Part shown: in pieces, positions 53,799 through 62,967 of the stretch
Layout of the letters: every line of letters begins with the position of its first letter
Numbering within the stretch: position 1 is the first letter of the stretch
Source: Jiella pelagia
GTDB taxonomy: Bacteria > Pseudomonadota > Alphaproteobacteria > Rhizobiales > Rhizobiaceae
Direction of reading: 5' to 3'
DNA: 64,000 bases
NCBI RefSeq assembly: GCF_026898155.1
Contig: NZ_CP114029.1
Coordinates: 2,832,001-2,896,000, forward strand
Position numbers and translations under genes: made by a program
The notes under the pieces: model-generated
Told to the model about the DNA's origin: nothing
Database searches by the model: none
The model's input: only the letters and a program-made list of their open reading frames with translations

Positions 53799-55088
53799 TC
53801 AGAAGCGGACGGCCGACGGCAGCCAGGTTGCCAAGTGTGGAAACGCCATCAGGATGAAGATCATGGCGAGCATCGCCGCGACGAAGGGCATCGAGCCGTA
53901 GGCGACGTCGCGAAAATTGCCTTCGCCGCGCACCGATTGGACGACGAACAGGTTCATGCCGATCGGCGGGGTGATCAGTGCGGTCTCGATGAGGATCATG
54001 AACACCACGCCGAACCACAGCGGATCGTAGCCGATCCCGACGATGATCGGGACGACGATGGGGGTCGTCGCGATCATCAGCGACAGGGTCTCCATGACGC
54101 AGCCGAGGACGAGATAGATCGCGACGATCGAGAGCATGATGACGATCGGCGAGGCGTCGAGCCCCTCCACCAGGCCGCGGATCTGATCGGCGAGGCCGAT
54201 CGACACCATGACGAAGTTCAACAGCTGGGCGGCAAGCACGATCAGCATGACCATGCAGGAGGTGCGCATGGTCCGCTCGAAGGCGTGCATCAGCATGGCG
54301 ACCGACAGGCGTCGGCGCAGCGCCGTCAGGGCGAGCGCCGCGAGAAGGCCGAGGGCGGCGGCTTCGGTGGGCGTCGCGACGCCGAGATAGATCGAGCCGA
54401 CCATCAGGACGAAGAGCAAGAGCGGCGGCAACAGGCCGGGAAGCGCCTGAAAGCGCTCGCGCCAGCTCGGATGGACACGGCGGCCGCCGGCGATGGCGGG
54501 TTTTAGCGCGCAGACGACCAGGATCACCGTCGAAAAGATCGTCGCCAGGATGAGGCCGGGGATCAGCCCGGCGAGATAGAGCCGGCCGATCGAAACGTCC
54601 GCAAGGACGCCGTAGATGATCATGTTGATCGATGGCGGGATGAGGATGCCGAGGGTGCCGCCCGCTGCGATGGAGCCGAGGAACAGCGGCGGCGAATAGC
54701 CGCCGGCCTTCATCTGCGGGATCGCCACCGTGCCGATTGTCGCTGCCGTCGCGACGGACGAGCCGGATGTCGCCGAAAACAGCGCGCTCGACCCGATGAT
54801 CGTATGCAGCAGGCCGCCGGGCACGAAGCTCACCCAGCGATCGATCGCCTTGAACATCCCGGCGGCGATGCCGGAGCTGAGGAGCAACTCGCCGGTGAGG
54901 ATGAACAGCGGGACGGCGACGAGGGAGAAGTTCGTCGAGCCGCCCCAGATCATGTCGCCGACGGCCGGCAGGACCGGAAAGAAGGAATAGAGCTGGTCGA
55001 GGCTCATTGTCACCGCCACGAGCACCGCGGCGACGGGAATGCCGATGGCCAGGAGGCCGAAGAGGAGGACGACGAGCGTCAGGATCAT
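53799..55088 (-). CDS. dctM: TRAP transporter large permease (DctM, system 2)
   Basis: A 429-residue permease with about twelve helices. FSATSGSSVATAATIG near 110, ILIPPSINMIIYGVLA near 155 and TPPIGMNLFVVQSVRG near 380 are family hallmarks. It is intact, and lies between dctQ (1 base upstream) and dctP (33 bases downstream). It works with them to import a carboxylate by a sodium-coupled route. Confidence 0.95.
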   Translation of the reverse strand: MILTLVVLLFGLLAIGIPVAAVLVAVTMSLDQLYSFFPVLPAVGDMIWGGSTNFSLVAVPLFILTGELLLSSGIAAGMFKAIDRWVSFVPGGLLHTIIGSSALFSATSGSSVATAATIGTVAIPQMKAGGYSPPLFLGSIAAGGTLGILIPPSINMIIYGVLADVSIGRLYLAGLIPGLILATIFSTVILVVCALKPAIAGGRRVHPSWRERFQALPGLLPPLLLFVLMVGSIYLGVATPTEAAALGLLAALALTALRRRLSVAMLMHAFERTMRTSCMVMLIVLAAQLLNFVMVSIGLADQIRGLVEGLDASPIVIMLSIVAIYLVLGCVMETLSLMIATTPIVVPIIVGIGYDPLWFGVVFMILIETALITPPIGMNLFVVQSVRGEGNFRDVAYGSMPFVAAMLAMIFILMAFPHLATWLPSAVRF

Positions 55089-55089
55089 C

Positions 55090-55669
55090 TCAGCGCTCCC
55101 GCCCCAGCGCTTCGTCCACCGCCTCGGCGACTTCCTCGCCGGCGCCGAAGCGGCCGATCCTGTCGGCCTCCGCGCCGAGCCCGCGGGCGAGCAACAGGCC
55201 GTGGCGAAGGGTGAGGAGGCTGCAGGTCAAAGCGAAGACGAAGAAGCCCGCCACCCAGAAAGCCTGGGGGATGGCCAGGGGAGCCGCGAGGACCGAATTG
55301 GACGTTGCGCCGCGTTCGAGGCTCGCCAGCATCAGGCGAAGCGCGCTGACGAAGAAGAAAATGCTGAGACCCGTCAAAGAGGCGAAGGCGAGGAAGTCGA
55401 GCGCCCGGCGCATGGCGGAGGGAAAGCGGACATAGAGGACGTCGACGCGGATATGCGCACCGCAGAGGGCTGTGAAGGACAGGCCGAAGGCGATCGCGAT
55501 GGCGAAAAGATAGACGCTGAGGCTCGAGCGAATTCAGCAGGGAGACGTTGAAGAAGTTGCGGGTGAAGACGTCGATCGAGACGAGGATCGCGATGACGAC
55601 GATCATCGCCCCGCCGAGCCTGGCGAACAGCCTTGCGATGGCGGCGATGACGGCTTCCAGGCGCTCCAC
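55090..55669 (-). pseudogene. dctQ: TRAP transporter small permease (DctQ, system 2), frame broken at 55519-55525
   Basis: The frame from ATG 55669 (MERLEAVIAAIARLF) holds the first helix and reaches VSLLNSLE. It shifts inside GAGCCTC (minus reading) and resumes as LSVYLFAIAIAFGLSF through HIRVDVLYVRFP, typical of the family, to the stop at 55090. One base removed gives 192 residues with four helices. It starts 4 bases after the prpD-like stop. Confidence 0.83.
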
Positions 55670-55673
55670 GGGC

Positions 55674-57080
55674 TCAGAATTCCGGCCGCGCCGTGCGGCG
55701 GACGAGGAGGGTCGCGATGTCCGAGACGTCCTCGACCGCTTCGAGCCGATCCACCCGCTCGATCAGATCCTCGCCGGCTGCCATGTCCATCCCGTCGGCG
55801 CGCCGCCAGCAGCGCCAGAACTTGTCGAGATTCTCCTCGCGGCTGAGCGGATTGTTCGGATGGCCGTAGACGGCCTCGACGTAGACGGAGTGGGTCTCGC
55901 CGGATTTCAGCGTGACGGCGACCGTCAGCGGCGCCATGGCGCTGTGGCTCGGATTGTCGTTCTGCCGGACGGTGACGAGCGAGGCATAGGCGTGGGTGCG
56001 CGGGTTCTGCAGCATTTCGTCGCCGATGAAATGTTCGACGTCGACCGTACCGTGTTCGAGATAGGTTCCGGCGACGAAGGGCAGGCAAAGCTTGGCGTAG
56101 TTCGGAGCGGGCGCCGGAATGTCGGGCCGCCCGACGAGGCGCTTGACGAGTTGCGGCACCTCGACGTCGATCGCGGCGATGTCGTTCCGCGCAAAGCCAC
56201 GGCTCTTCATGAGGCGCTGCAGGCCGTCGATGACACCATGGGTCAGCCGCCCCGAGGGATAGGGCTTGTGCGCCATCAGCTCGATCTGGAAACTCGCCTG
56301 AAGTTCGCGAATGCCGTGCTCGACGTCGAATTCGCCGTTCTCGAACAGCCGGAAGTAGCCGTACTGGCCGGTCAAAACGTCGCTCGGGCCCAGAATGCCC
56401 GCCTCGGCGAAGTCGCAGGCGGCGATCGCGGCGCGTGAGTTGAAGCCCACCTGCATGCCGAGGAGCGGCGAGCCCTCGACATGGGGCTGCAGCGTCCCGC
56501 TGGTCTGGCCATACTGGTTGCCGAGGGCGCGGATCAGCGTGTCAGTGTCGAACCCCTCCAGCTTGCCGATCGCCGCGACCGCGCCGAAGCCGCCCGCCGA
56601 GGCCGGCCGGAAGAAGCGGATCGGGCCGGTGGCGGATTTGCCGAGAAAGATCGAGACGTCGACGCCCATCGAGATCGCCGTCAGGAAGTCCCGGCCGTTC
56701 ACCGGGCGGCCCTGCTTCGAGCGCCGCTCGCTATAAGCCATCACCGCGGAGAGGATCGTCGCAAAGGGGTGCAGCACCGCATCCTCGTTGACGCAGTCGA
56801 ACTCCAGGCTGTGGATCTGGTAGGCGTTGACGAAGGCCGCCGCCGGCGCCGGCAGACATTCGCCGCTCACCCAGACCCTCGCCTCCTCGCCCGATCCCCA
56901 GGACTTCGCGACCTTGATGATGCGGTCGAGGCGAAAGCCGTAGCAGCCGGCGACGCCGACGCCGAAGGTGTCGAGAAGGAAGGTCTTGGCCTTCTCGACG
57001 GCGTTGGCGGGAAGGTCCTCGAATCGCTGATCGACCACCCGGCCGGCGAGCCAGGGAAGCGGATTGGATGCATCCTTCAC
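55674..57080 (-). CDS. MmgE/PrpD family protein
   Basis: A 468-residue MmgE/PrpD protein, intact. LLDTFGVGVAGCYGF near 33, the HSLEFDCVNEDAVLHPFAT block near 85-103 (family: HALDFDD...HPS), and KPYPSGRLTHGVIDGL near 285 carry the expected His/Asp/Lys region. GTG 57080, with AAGGGAAGAAA upstream, is the best start; the ORF is open to 57227 but without homology. The family includes 2-methylcitrate dehydratase and cis-aconitate decarboxylase. It leads the TRAP system 2 operon and probably acts on the imported acid. Confidence 0.88.
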   Translation of the reverse strand: MKDASNPLPWLAGRVVDQRFEDLPANAVEKAKTFLLDTFGVGVAGCYGFRLDRIIKVAKSWGSGEEARVWVSGECLPAPAAAFVNAYQIHSLEFDCVNEDAVLHPFATILSAVMAYSERRSKQGRPVNGRDFLTAISMGVDVSIFLGKSATGPIRFFRPASAGGFGAVAAIGKLEGFDTDTLIRALGNQYGQTSGTLQPHVEGSPLLGMQVGFNSRAAIAACDFAEAGILGPSDVLTGQYGYFRLFENGEFDVEHGIRELQASFQIELMAHKPYPSGRLTHGVIDGLQRLMKSRGFARNDIAAIDVEVPQLVKRLVGRPDIPAPAPNYAKLCLPFVAGTYLEHGTVDVEHFIGDEMLQNPRTHAYASLVTVRQNDNPSHSAMAPLTVAVTLKSGETHSVYVEAVYGHPNNPLSREENLDKFWRCWRRADGMDMAAGEDLIERVDRLEAVEDVSDIATLLVRRTARPEF

Positions 57081-57520
57081 GGAATTTCTTCCCTTCGTTC
57101 TGTTGAGGCGTTCCGTGCCGGATCGCCACTCGCGGCGGCCTGCCGTCGCCTGAGGCCGACCGCGTCCATCTCCCTCGCGAGACCTGGACGTGTTGCCGTG
57201 AGGGCATGCCCCGAGTTCCGCTGCCAACCCAGAATGTTCACCAGGAGATCGCGGCCGCCATTATGAATTCGCATTCAAGACGCGGTTCATTTCCCTGTCA
57301 ACTGGGATTTCGAGATGGCGAAAATCTTTGCAATATGCTGATGTTTTCCGCTGCTTTGAAGAAAATCCGGCTGAATGGTGCAAACTCGGCTTGACAGCGC
57401 AGGGTCCCTCGCGAACTATGAAGTCGTATTCAATAGCTGACCAGTACGGCACAGGCTGCCTGGTCGAGGCAGGCGACAGTCAGGGCCGGCTGCGGCGCGG
57501 CTGTCGCACGGGGAGTGGGC
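57081..57520. promoter_or_regulatory. Divergent promoter region with two TGAA-CG-ATTCAA operators
   Basis: The 440 bases between the MmgE/PrpD gene (minus) and the flavoprotein gene (plus) hold no supported gene. Two palindromic elements, ATGAATTCGCATTCAA (57263-57278) and ATGAAGTCGTATTCAA (57418-57433), 155 bases apart, match the perfect palindrome before hyuA/leuC (48362-48377). Paired sites of this kind suggest one regulator acting on both operons, possibly with looping. No regulator gene is adjacent. Confidence 0.6.
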
Positions 57521-58930
57521 ATGACGGTCTTGCGGACGGCGGAACGGGCTTTCGACTTCGACGTGCCGGTGGTGATCGTCGGGGCCGGCGCGGCGGGGCT
57601 TACCGCGGCGCTCGCCGCGCGTGATGCCGGCGCCGAGGTTCTCCTGCTCGAACGCGACGCCCATCCGCGCGGCAGCACCAGCATGTCGCAGGGCTATGCC
57701 TGCGCCGCCGGCACGAAGATCCAGCGCGACAAGGGGATCGACGACGATCCCGACAAGTTCTACGCCGACATCATGGCCCGCACCAAGGGTACGGCCGATC
57801 CCCTGACGGCGCGCACTGTTGCCGACCAATCCGGCCCGACGGTCGACTGGCTGGTCGAGCGTCACGCCATTCCCTTCCAGATGAACATCTCGTGGGCGGG
57901 CTTCTTCGGCCATACGGTCAACCGTCTTCACGGTGTGCCGACGCGGACCGGCGAGGAGCTGCACGGGTCCTTGATCCGCGCGGCGGAGGACGCCGGCGTT
58001 ACGCTGGTGACGGGCGCCCATGTGGACGCGATCTTCGCCGATGCGGACGGCGTGGTCTCGGGCGTGCGGGTGCGGCGGAAGGACGGCGGCGAGGAGAGGA
58101 TCGGCTGCAAGGCGCTGGTCCTGACGACCTGCGGCTTCGGCGCGAACCACGACATGGTTCGGGACCACATCCCGTCCTTCGGCTCTGCACCCTACTACCG
58201 CTATTTCGGCCATGAGGGGAACGAGGGCGAGGGGATCCGCTTCGGCGTCGAACTCGGCGGGGCGATCGGCTGCATGGATGCCTATCAGGGCTATGGCGCC
58301 CTGGCCGAGCCCTACGGCATCATCGTCAACTACGACATGGTCATGCAGGGCGCCATCACCGTGAATGTCGAGGGCAAGCGTTTCTCCAACGAGAACGCCG
58401 ATATTTCCGGCCAGGCGCTGAATGTCCTGCGCCAGCCGGACGGGATCGGCTGGATCGTCTTCGACGATGCGCGTCGCCAGATCGTCGCCGACCTTCCCGA
58501 ATATCGGGAACTCGCCGCTCTGGGCGCCGTGCGCTCGGCTGAAACGGCCGATGCGCTGGCCGATCTCATCAAGGTCCCGCGCGAGGCGCTGGCCCGGACG
58601 CTTGAAGAGACCGCCCGCATGGCGGCGGGCGAACTCGCCTGTCCGTTCGGTCGGGATTTCACGCAGCATCCGCCGCTGTCGGGCCCGCTGCACGCCATCA
58701 AGACCACCGGGGCGCTGTTTCACACGCAAGGCGGCCTGAAGGTCGATGCCGGCGCCCGCGTCCTGCGCGAGGACGGCACCCCGCTGCCCAATCTCCTCGC
58801 CGGTGGCGGCACGGCCTGCAGCATCTCCGGCAACGGCGTCGACGGCTATCTGCCGGCCGCGGGTCTTGCGACCGCGATCACCCTCGGGCGGCTTGCGGGA
58901 ACCACCGCGGCAGACCTCGCCGCCGCCTGA
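57521..58930 (+). CDS. FAD-dependent dehydrogenase of the fumarate reductase / tricarballylate dehydrogenase (TcuA-like) family
   Basis: A 469-residue flavoprotein. FAD-binding VIVGAGAAGLTAALAARDAGA at residues about 18-38, a long cap domain, and the C-terminal GGLKVDAGARVL and GGGTACSISGNGVDGYLPAAGLATAI blocks match the family of fumarate reductase flavoprotein, urocanate reductase and TcuA. TcuA oxidises tricarballylate to cis-aconitate and has this size. Catalytic Arg and His cannot be fixed here. ATG 57521 with GGGGAGTG upstream is preferred over GTG 57515. It heads TRAP system 3 and is divergent from an MmgE/PrpD gene. A carboxylate dehydrogenase role is likely. Confidence 0.85.
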   Translation: MTVLRTAERAFDFDVPVVIVGAGAAGLTAALAARDAGAEVLLLERDAHPRGSTSMSQGYACAAGTKIQRDKGIDDDPDKFYADIMARTKGTADPLTARTVADQSGPTVDWLVERHAIPFQMNISWAGFFGHTVNRLHGVPTRTGEELHGSLIRAAEDAGVTLVTGAHVDAIFADADGVVSGVRVRRKDGGEERIGCKALVLTTCGFGANHDMVRDHIPSFGSAPYYRYFGHEGNEGEGIRFGVELGGAIGCMDAYQGYGALAEPYGIIVNYDMVMQGAITVNVEGKRFSNENADISGQALNVLRQPDGIGWIVFDDARRQIVADLPEYRELAALGAVRSAETADALADLIKVPREALARTLEETARMAAGELACPFGRDFTQHPPLSGPLHAIKTTGALFHTQGGLKVDAGARVLREDGTPLPNLLAGGGTACSISGNGVDGYLPAAGLATAITLGRLAGTTAADLAAA

Positions 58931-59135
58931 AGACGATGCGGCGGCCCTTTGGCGAGGGCTGTACCGGACACGGAGGGACCGTGCGCGTGGCGGTAATGGC
59001 GAAGGCCTGCCGCCGACGATACCGGCTTGCCCGGACGAAGCGTCCGGCGTCCCGGGCCGGTGGGCCGAAGCGCGCCATGCCCGATGCCTCAGCAACGAGC
59101 CGCCCATCCCGGGCGCCGAAACCAACGGAGTTGCC

Positions 59136-60141
59136 ATGCCTCGCCTTGGAAAGATCGCCGGCGCATTCGCCATTGCCGCAGCCCTGTCTGCGCTGACGAG
59201 CCTCGCCTCGGCCGACGAGCTGCGGCTGAGTTCGGGCTTCGGCGACGACCACTCCTCGACGCGGGCGATCCGCGACGTCTTCGCGACGAAGGTCGTGGAG
59301 GCGACAGACGGGCGCTACACCGTCTCTGTCTTTCCCAACAGCGAACTCGGCCAGGCCACCGAGACGGTGAACCAGGCCCAGAGCGCCATCAATTTCGGCG
59401 TCTACATCTCCTCGGCCTTCTATAATTCGCAGGTGCCCGAGATCGGCGTCACCAATCTTCCCTTCGTCTTCCCGGACCGGGAAACGGCCTTCGAGGTCTT
59501 CGACGGACCGTTCGGCGAGAAGATGAAGCCGCTGTTCGAGGCGAAGGGGCTCGTCGTCCTCGGCTTCATGGAGCCTCGGCTTCAGAAACGTCACCAATGC
59601 GGTTCGCCCGGTGAAGGAGCCGGCCGACCTGAAGGGCCTCAAGATCCGCCTGCAGAGCAATCCCGTCCATATCGCCACCTTCGAGCAGCTCGGCGCGAGC
59701 CCCGTCTCGATCGACGGCAGCGAGATGTTCGCCGCAATGAGCCAGGGCGTCGTCGACGGGCAGGAAAATCCCTATGCGGTGATCAACACCTTCCGCCTCT
59801 ACGACGCCAAACAGAAGTTCATGTCGGACACCGGCCACTTCTTCGACGTCATCGTCTTTGCCGTCAGCAAGTCGATGCTCGACGCGATGAGCGAGGAGGA
59901 CCGGGCGGCCGTCATCGAGGCCGGACGGCTGGCGACGCTGGAACAGCGCAAGCTCGTCGCGGCCGACGAGGCGAAGAACCTCGAGGCGATCCTCTCCCAC
60001 GGCGTCGAATTCACCAAGCTGACGAAGGAGCAGCGCGAGGCGTTCCGCACGGCGACGCTGCCGGTCTACGACGTGGTGCGCGAAAGGCTCGGCGCGGACC
60101 TGGTCGACGAACTGACCACTGCCGTCGATGCGGCCAAATAG
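59136..60141 (+). pseudogene. dctP: TRAP transporter substrate-binding protein DctP (system 3), frame broken at 59571-59577
   Basis: The frame from ATG 59136 starts with a signal peptide (ending ASADE) and continues through VSVFPNSELGQATETV and VTNLPFVFPDRETAF to LGFME. It shifts at GAGCCTC and resumes as LGFRNVTNAVRPVKEPADLKGLKIRLQ, the conserved ligand-Arg region, and SQGVVDGQENP to the stop at 60141. One base removed gives 334 residues. It follows the flavoprotein gene by 205 bases, and its end overlaps the dctQ start. Confidence 0.88.
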
Positions 60142-60640
60142 CTTCATGCGGAAACTGCTGGAGTTCGGCGATCGCGTCCTGATGGGCGCGGTCGTCGCCG
60201 CGATGGCGGTCATCGTCCTGACGGTCGCCGCCGACGTCGTCGGTCGATACGGCTTCAACCGGTCGATCATCTTCGCCAACGAACTCAGCCGCCTCGCCTT
60301 CATCTGGTTGTCGTTTCTGGTCATGCCGCTCGGCATTTCGCGGGGCCTGCACGTTTCCATCACCTCGCTTCTCGACAGCCTGCCGGCGAGGGTCGCGAGC
60401 CTCGTCGTGCGGGCGGGGCAACTCGCCGTCATCGTCCTGATGGGCGTCGTCTTCGCCGGCGCCTGGGTGAGCATTCGCGGGCGCTCCGCCGAGATGCTGA
60501 ACACGCTGCCGTTGTCGGCGGCGTGGTTCTACTATCCGCTGGCCATCGGGTCGGTCTGGTCGATCGTCCATCTCCTCGTCCAGTTCGTCGCCGGGGTCCA
60601 GAACCGCCGGGCAGCCGAGACCATCGAGGTGGCTTCGTGA
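60128..60640 (+). CDS. dctQ: TRAP transporter small permease (DctQ, system 3)
   Basis: A 170-residue protein with four helices, typical of DctQ. FANELSRLAFIWLSFLVMPLGISRGLHV near residues 55-80 is the usual central block. The first ATG at 60128 overlaps dctP by 14 bases; ATG 60146 is an alternative start. Its stop overlaps the GTG start of dctM (GTGA, 60637-60640). Confidence 0.9.
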   Translation: MRPNSFMRKLLEFGDRVLMGAVVAAMAVIVLTVAADVVGRYGFNRSIIFANELSRLAFIWLSFLVMPLGISRGLHVSITSLLDSLPARVASLVVRAGQLAVIVLMGVVFAGAWVSIRGRSAEMLNTLPLSAAWFYYPLAIGSVWSIVHLLVQFVAGVQNRRAAETIEVAS

Positions 60641-61918
60641 GCGCGATCATTTCGCTCGTCTTCTTCGCCGTCTGCCTCGTCGGCGTGCCGCTGGCCTTCG
60701 CCTTCGGCATCGCCGGCATGACCGGGCTCTGGATGCGCGGCCTGCCGATCGAGGCTCCTCGCCTCGAAGATGATGTTCGCCATCAACTCCTTCCCGCTTC
60801 TGGCGATCCCGTTCTTCATGCTGGCGGGCGAACTGATGGTTCGTGGCGGCGTGGTGAAGGTGGCGGTGGAATTTGCCAACACCGTCATCGGCCGCGTCCG
60901 TGGCGGGCTCGGCCACGTCACCGTCGCCTCGGGCATGGGCCTTGCCTCGGTGTCCGGCGCTGCGGTCGCCGATGCGGCGGCCCTCGGCTCGGCGCTGATC
61001 CAGCCGCTCGGCGAGCGCTATGGCCGGCCGTTCGGCGCGGCGTTGATCGCCGCCTCCGGCAATCTCGGGCCGATCCTGCCGCCTTCGACGGCGATGATCG
61101 TCTATGCGACGATCGCCGGGCCGACGCTGTCGCTGCCGGCGCTGTTCATCGGCGGCATTCTGCCGGCCTTCCTGATCGCCGGCCTGATGTGCGCCTATGT
61201 CACTGTGGCGGCGCGCCGTCGCGGCTTTCCGGTCTCGGGAACGCCCTTCTCCTTCCGCACGGCCGCCTCGACGGGCCTGCGCTCGCTGCCGGTGGTCGCG
61301 CTGCCTGTGGTCGTCATCGGCGGCATCATGGGCGGCGTCTTCACCGCGACGGAAGGCGGGGCGATCGCCGTGATCATGGCGGCGCTTCTGGGCTTTCTCT
61401 ACACGCGGGAGCTGAAGCTCTCCGACATCGTGCCGGCGCTCCTCCACGCGGCACTGACGACGGGCGTCCTGACGGTGATCATCGCGTTCGCCTCCACCGT
61501 CACCTTCCTGTTCTCGATCGACCACCTGCCGAACGACCTTCGGGCGCTGTTGCAGAGCCTCACCGACGACCCGACGGTCTTCCTGCTGCTCGTCTTCGCG
61601 ATGCTCATCGTCGTCGGCATGTTCATGGAATCGACCGCCGCCTACGTGATGCTGGTGCCGATCTTCGCGCCGATGGCGATCTCCTACGGCATCGAGCCCC
61701 TGCACTTCGCGCTGGTCTTCATCCTCACGCTGGTGGTCGGCATGCTGACGCCGCCGGTCGGCGTCCTGTTGTTCCTGATGGCCGGCATGACGGGGCTGAA
61801 GGTCGGCGAGGTGGCGCGCGAGATCTGGCCCTATGTGCTGATCGAGATCGCCGTCACCCTGGCGATCCTCTTCTTCCCGAGCATCTTCCTCTTGCCGACG
61901 AAGCTCGCCGGCTACTGA
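60637..61918 (+). pseudogene. dctM: TRAP transporter large permease (DctM, system 3), frame broken at 60751-60757
   Basis: The frame starts at GTG 60637, overlapping the dctQ stop. It has the first helix and FAFGIAGMTGLWMRGLPIE. It shifts at GAGGCTC and resumes as LLASKMMFAINSFPLLAIPFF, then ASVSGAAVADAAALG and ILPPSTAMIVYA, through TPPVGVLLFL to the stop at 61918. One base removed gives 426 residues, normal for the family. It is the last gene of the operon. Confidence 0.88.
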
Positions 61919-61971
61919 AGCGCCCGCCGTTCAGGGCGTGACGGATCGGCGTTCTTGTTCGCGCCGATCCA

Positions 61972-62967
61972 TCAGCCGATGTCGCTCGCCTCGCGGCCGC
62001 GGGTCAGCTGCGAGATGGTGACGGCGAGGATCAGCGCGCCGCCGTTGAAGACGTTCGTCACCCACAGCGGAATGCCGAGCATCGTCAGGCCGGTGATCCC
62101 CGTCGCCAGGAAATACACCGCGACCAGCGCTCCCCAGGGATTGAACCGGCCGGGCAGGATGGTCGTCGCGCCGAGGAAAGCGGCGGCGAAGGCCGGAAGC
62201 AGGAAGTTCAGCCCGGAATAAGGATCGGCCGAGCCGAGGACGCCGGCATAAAGGACGCCGGCCGCAGCCGACAGGACGCCGGAGACTGCCAGCGCGCCCA
62301 CCCGCACCCGGTCGACGGCGATGCCGTTCAGCCTCGCGACCTCGCGTCCCCGCCCGACGAAGAGCAGCCGCCGCCCGAGCGGCGTGAAGTCGAAGACGTA
62401 GGACATCACGATCGCAACGCCCAGCGTATAGTAGAAGGCGTAAGGGACCCCGAACAGCCGGCCGCCGACGACCGCCATGATCAGCGCGTTGTCGATGCCG
62501 CCGATGGTCGAGGAGTTGGTCATCCACTGGACGATGCCGGTCATCAGCGAGGTGGTGCCGAGCGTCACCACCAGGGACGGGATGCGCACATAGACGATGA
62601 AGAAGGCGTTCACCAGCCCGACCACCAACCCCGCGGCGAGCGCCATGAGAATGACGAGGAGGATCGGCATCCCCGCCCAGACGTTGAGGACGCCGATGAC
62701 GCAGGACGAGACGGTCAGCGTCGCGCCGACGGAAAGGTCGTAGTCGCCGGCGGTCAAAGGCACGATGATCGCAAGGGCCAGAAGCGCGGCCGGCGCATAG
62801 GAGGCGAAGAGGATCGAGAAGTTGCCCCAGTTGAGGAAGGAGCGCGGCATGATCGCGCCGAAGATCGCGATGATCGCCAGCCAGACGAGGATGAGCGCAA
62901 CGCGCTCGAAGGCGCGCCGGTAGTTCACGGCGGGCTTTGCCTCTGCGGCCACGGCCTCTGTCGTCAT
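61972..62967 (-). CDS. ABC transporter permease, sugar type (RbsC/XylH family)
   Basis: A 331-residue permease with about nine helices. VPLTAGDYDLSVGATLTVSS near 75 and SLVVTLGTTSLMTGIVQWMT near 137 are the characteristic regions, with a closing GALVAVYFLATGITGLTML. It is the membrane channel of a CUT2-type importer, which carries ribose, xylose, erythritol or similar. Its ATG overlaps the stop of the ATPase gene (ATGA, 62964-62967), so the two are coupled. It is convergent with TRAP system 3 dctM. Confidence 0.92.
   Translation of the reverse strand: MTTEAVAAEAKPAVNYRRAFERVALILVWLAIIAIFGAIMPRSFLNWGNFSILFASYAPAALLALAIIVPLTAGDYDLSVGATLTVSSCVIGVLNVWAGMPILLVILMALAAGLVVGLVNAFFIVYVRIPSLVVTLGTTSLMTGIVQWMTNSSTIGGIDNALIMAVVGGRLFGVPYAFYYTLGVAIVMSYVFDFTPLGRRLLFVGRGREVARLNGIAVDRVRVGALAVSGVLSAAAGVLYAGVLGSADPYSGLNFLLPAFAAAFLGATTILPGRFNPWGALVAVYFLATGITGLTMLGIPLWVTNVFNGGALILAVTISQLTRGREASDIG

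Noticed and set aside
40895..60757. Programmed ribosomal frameshifting at GAG-N-CTC sites
   Set aside because: The sites have no slippery heptamer or downstream pseudoknot pattern. They occur in unrelated families that are normally encoded in one frame. Seven identical hexamers without the extra base are read normally.
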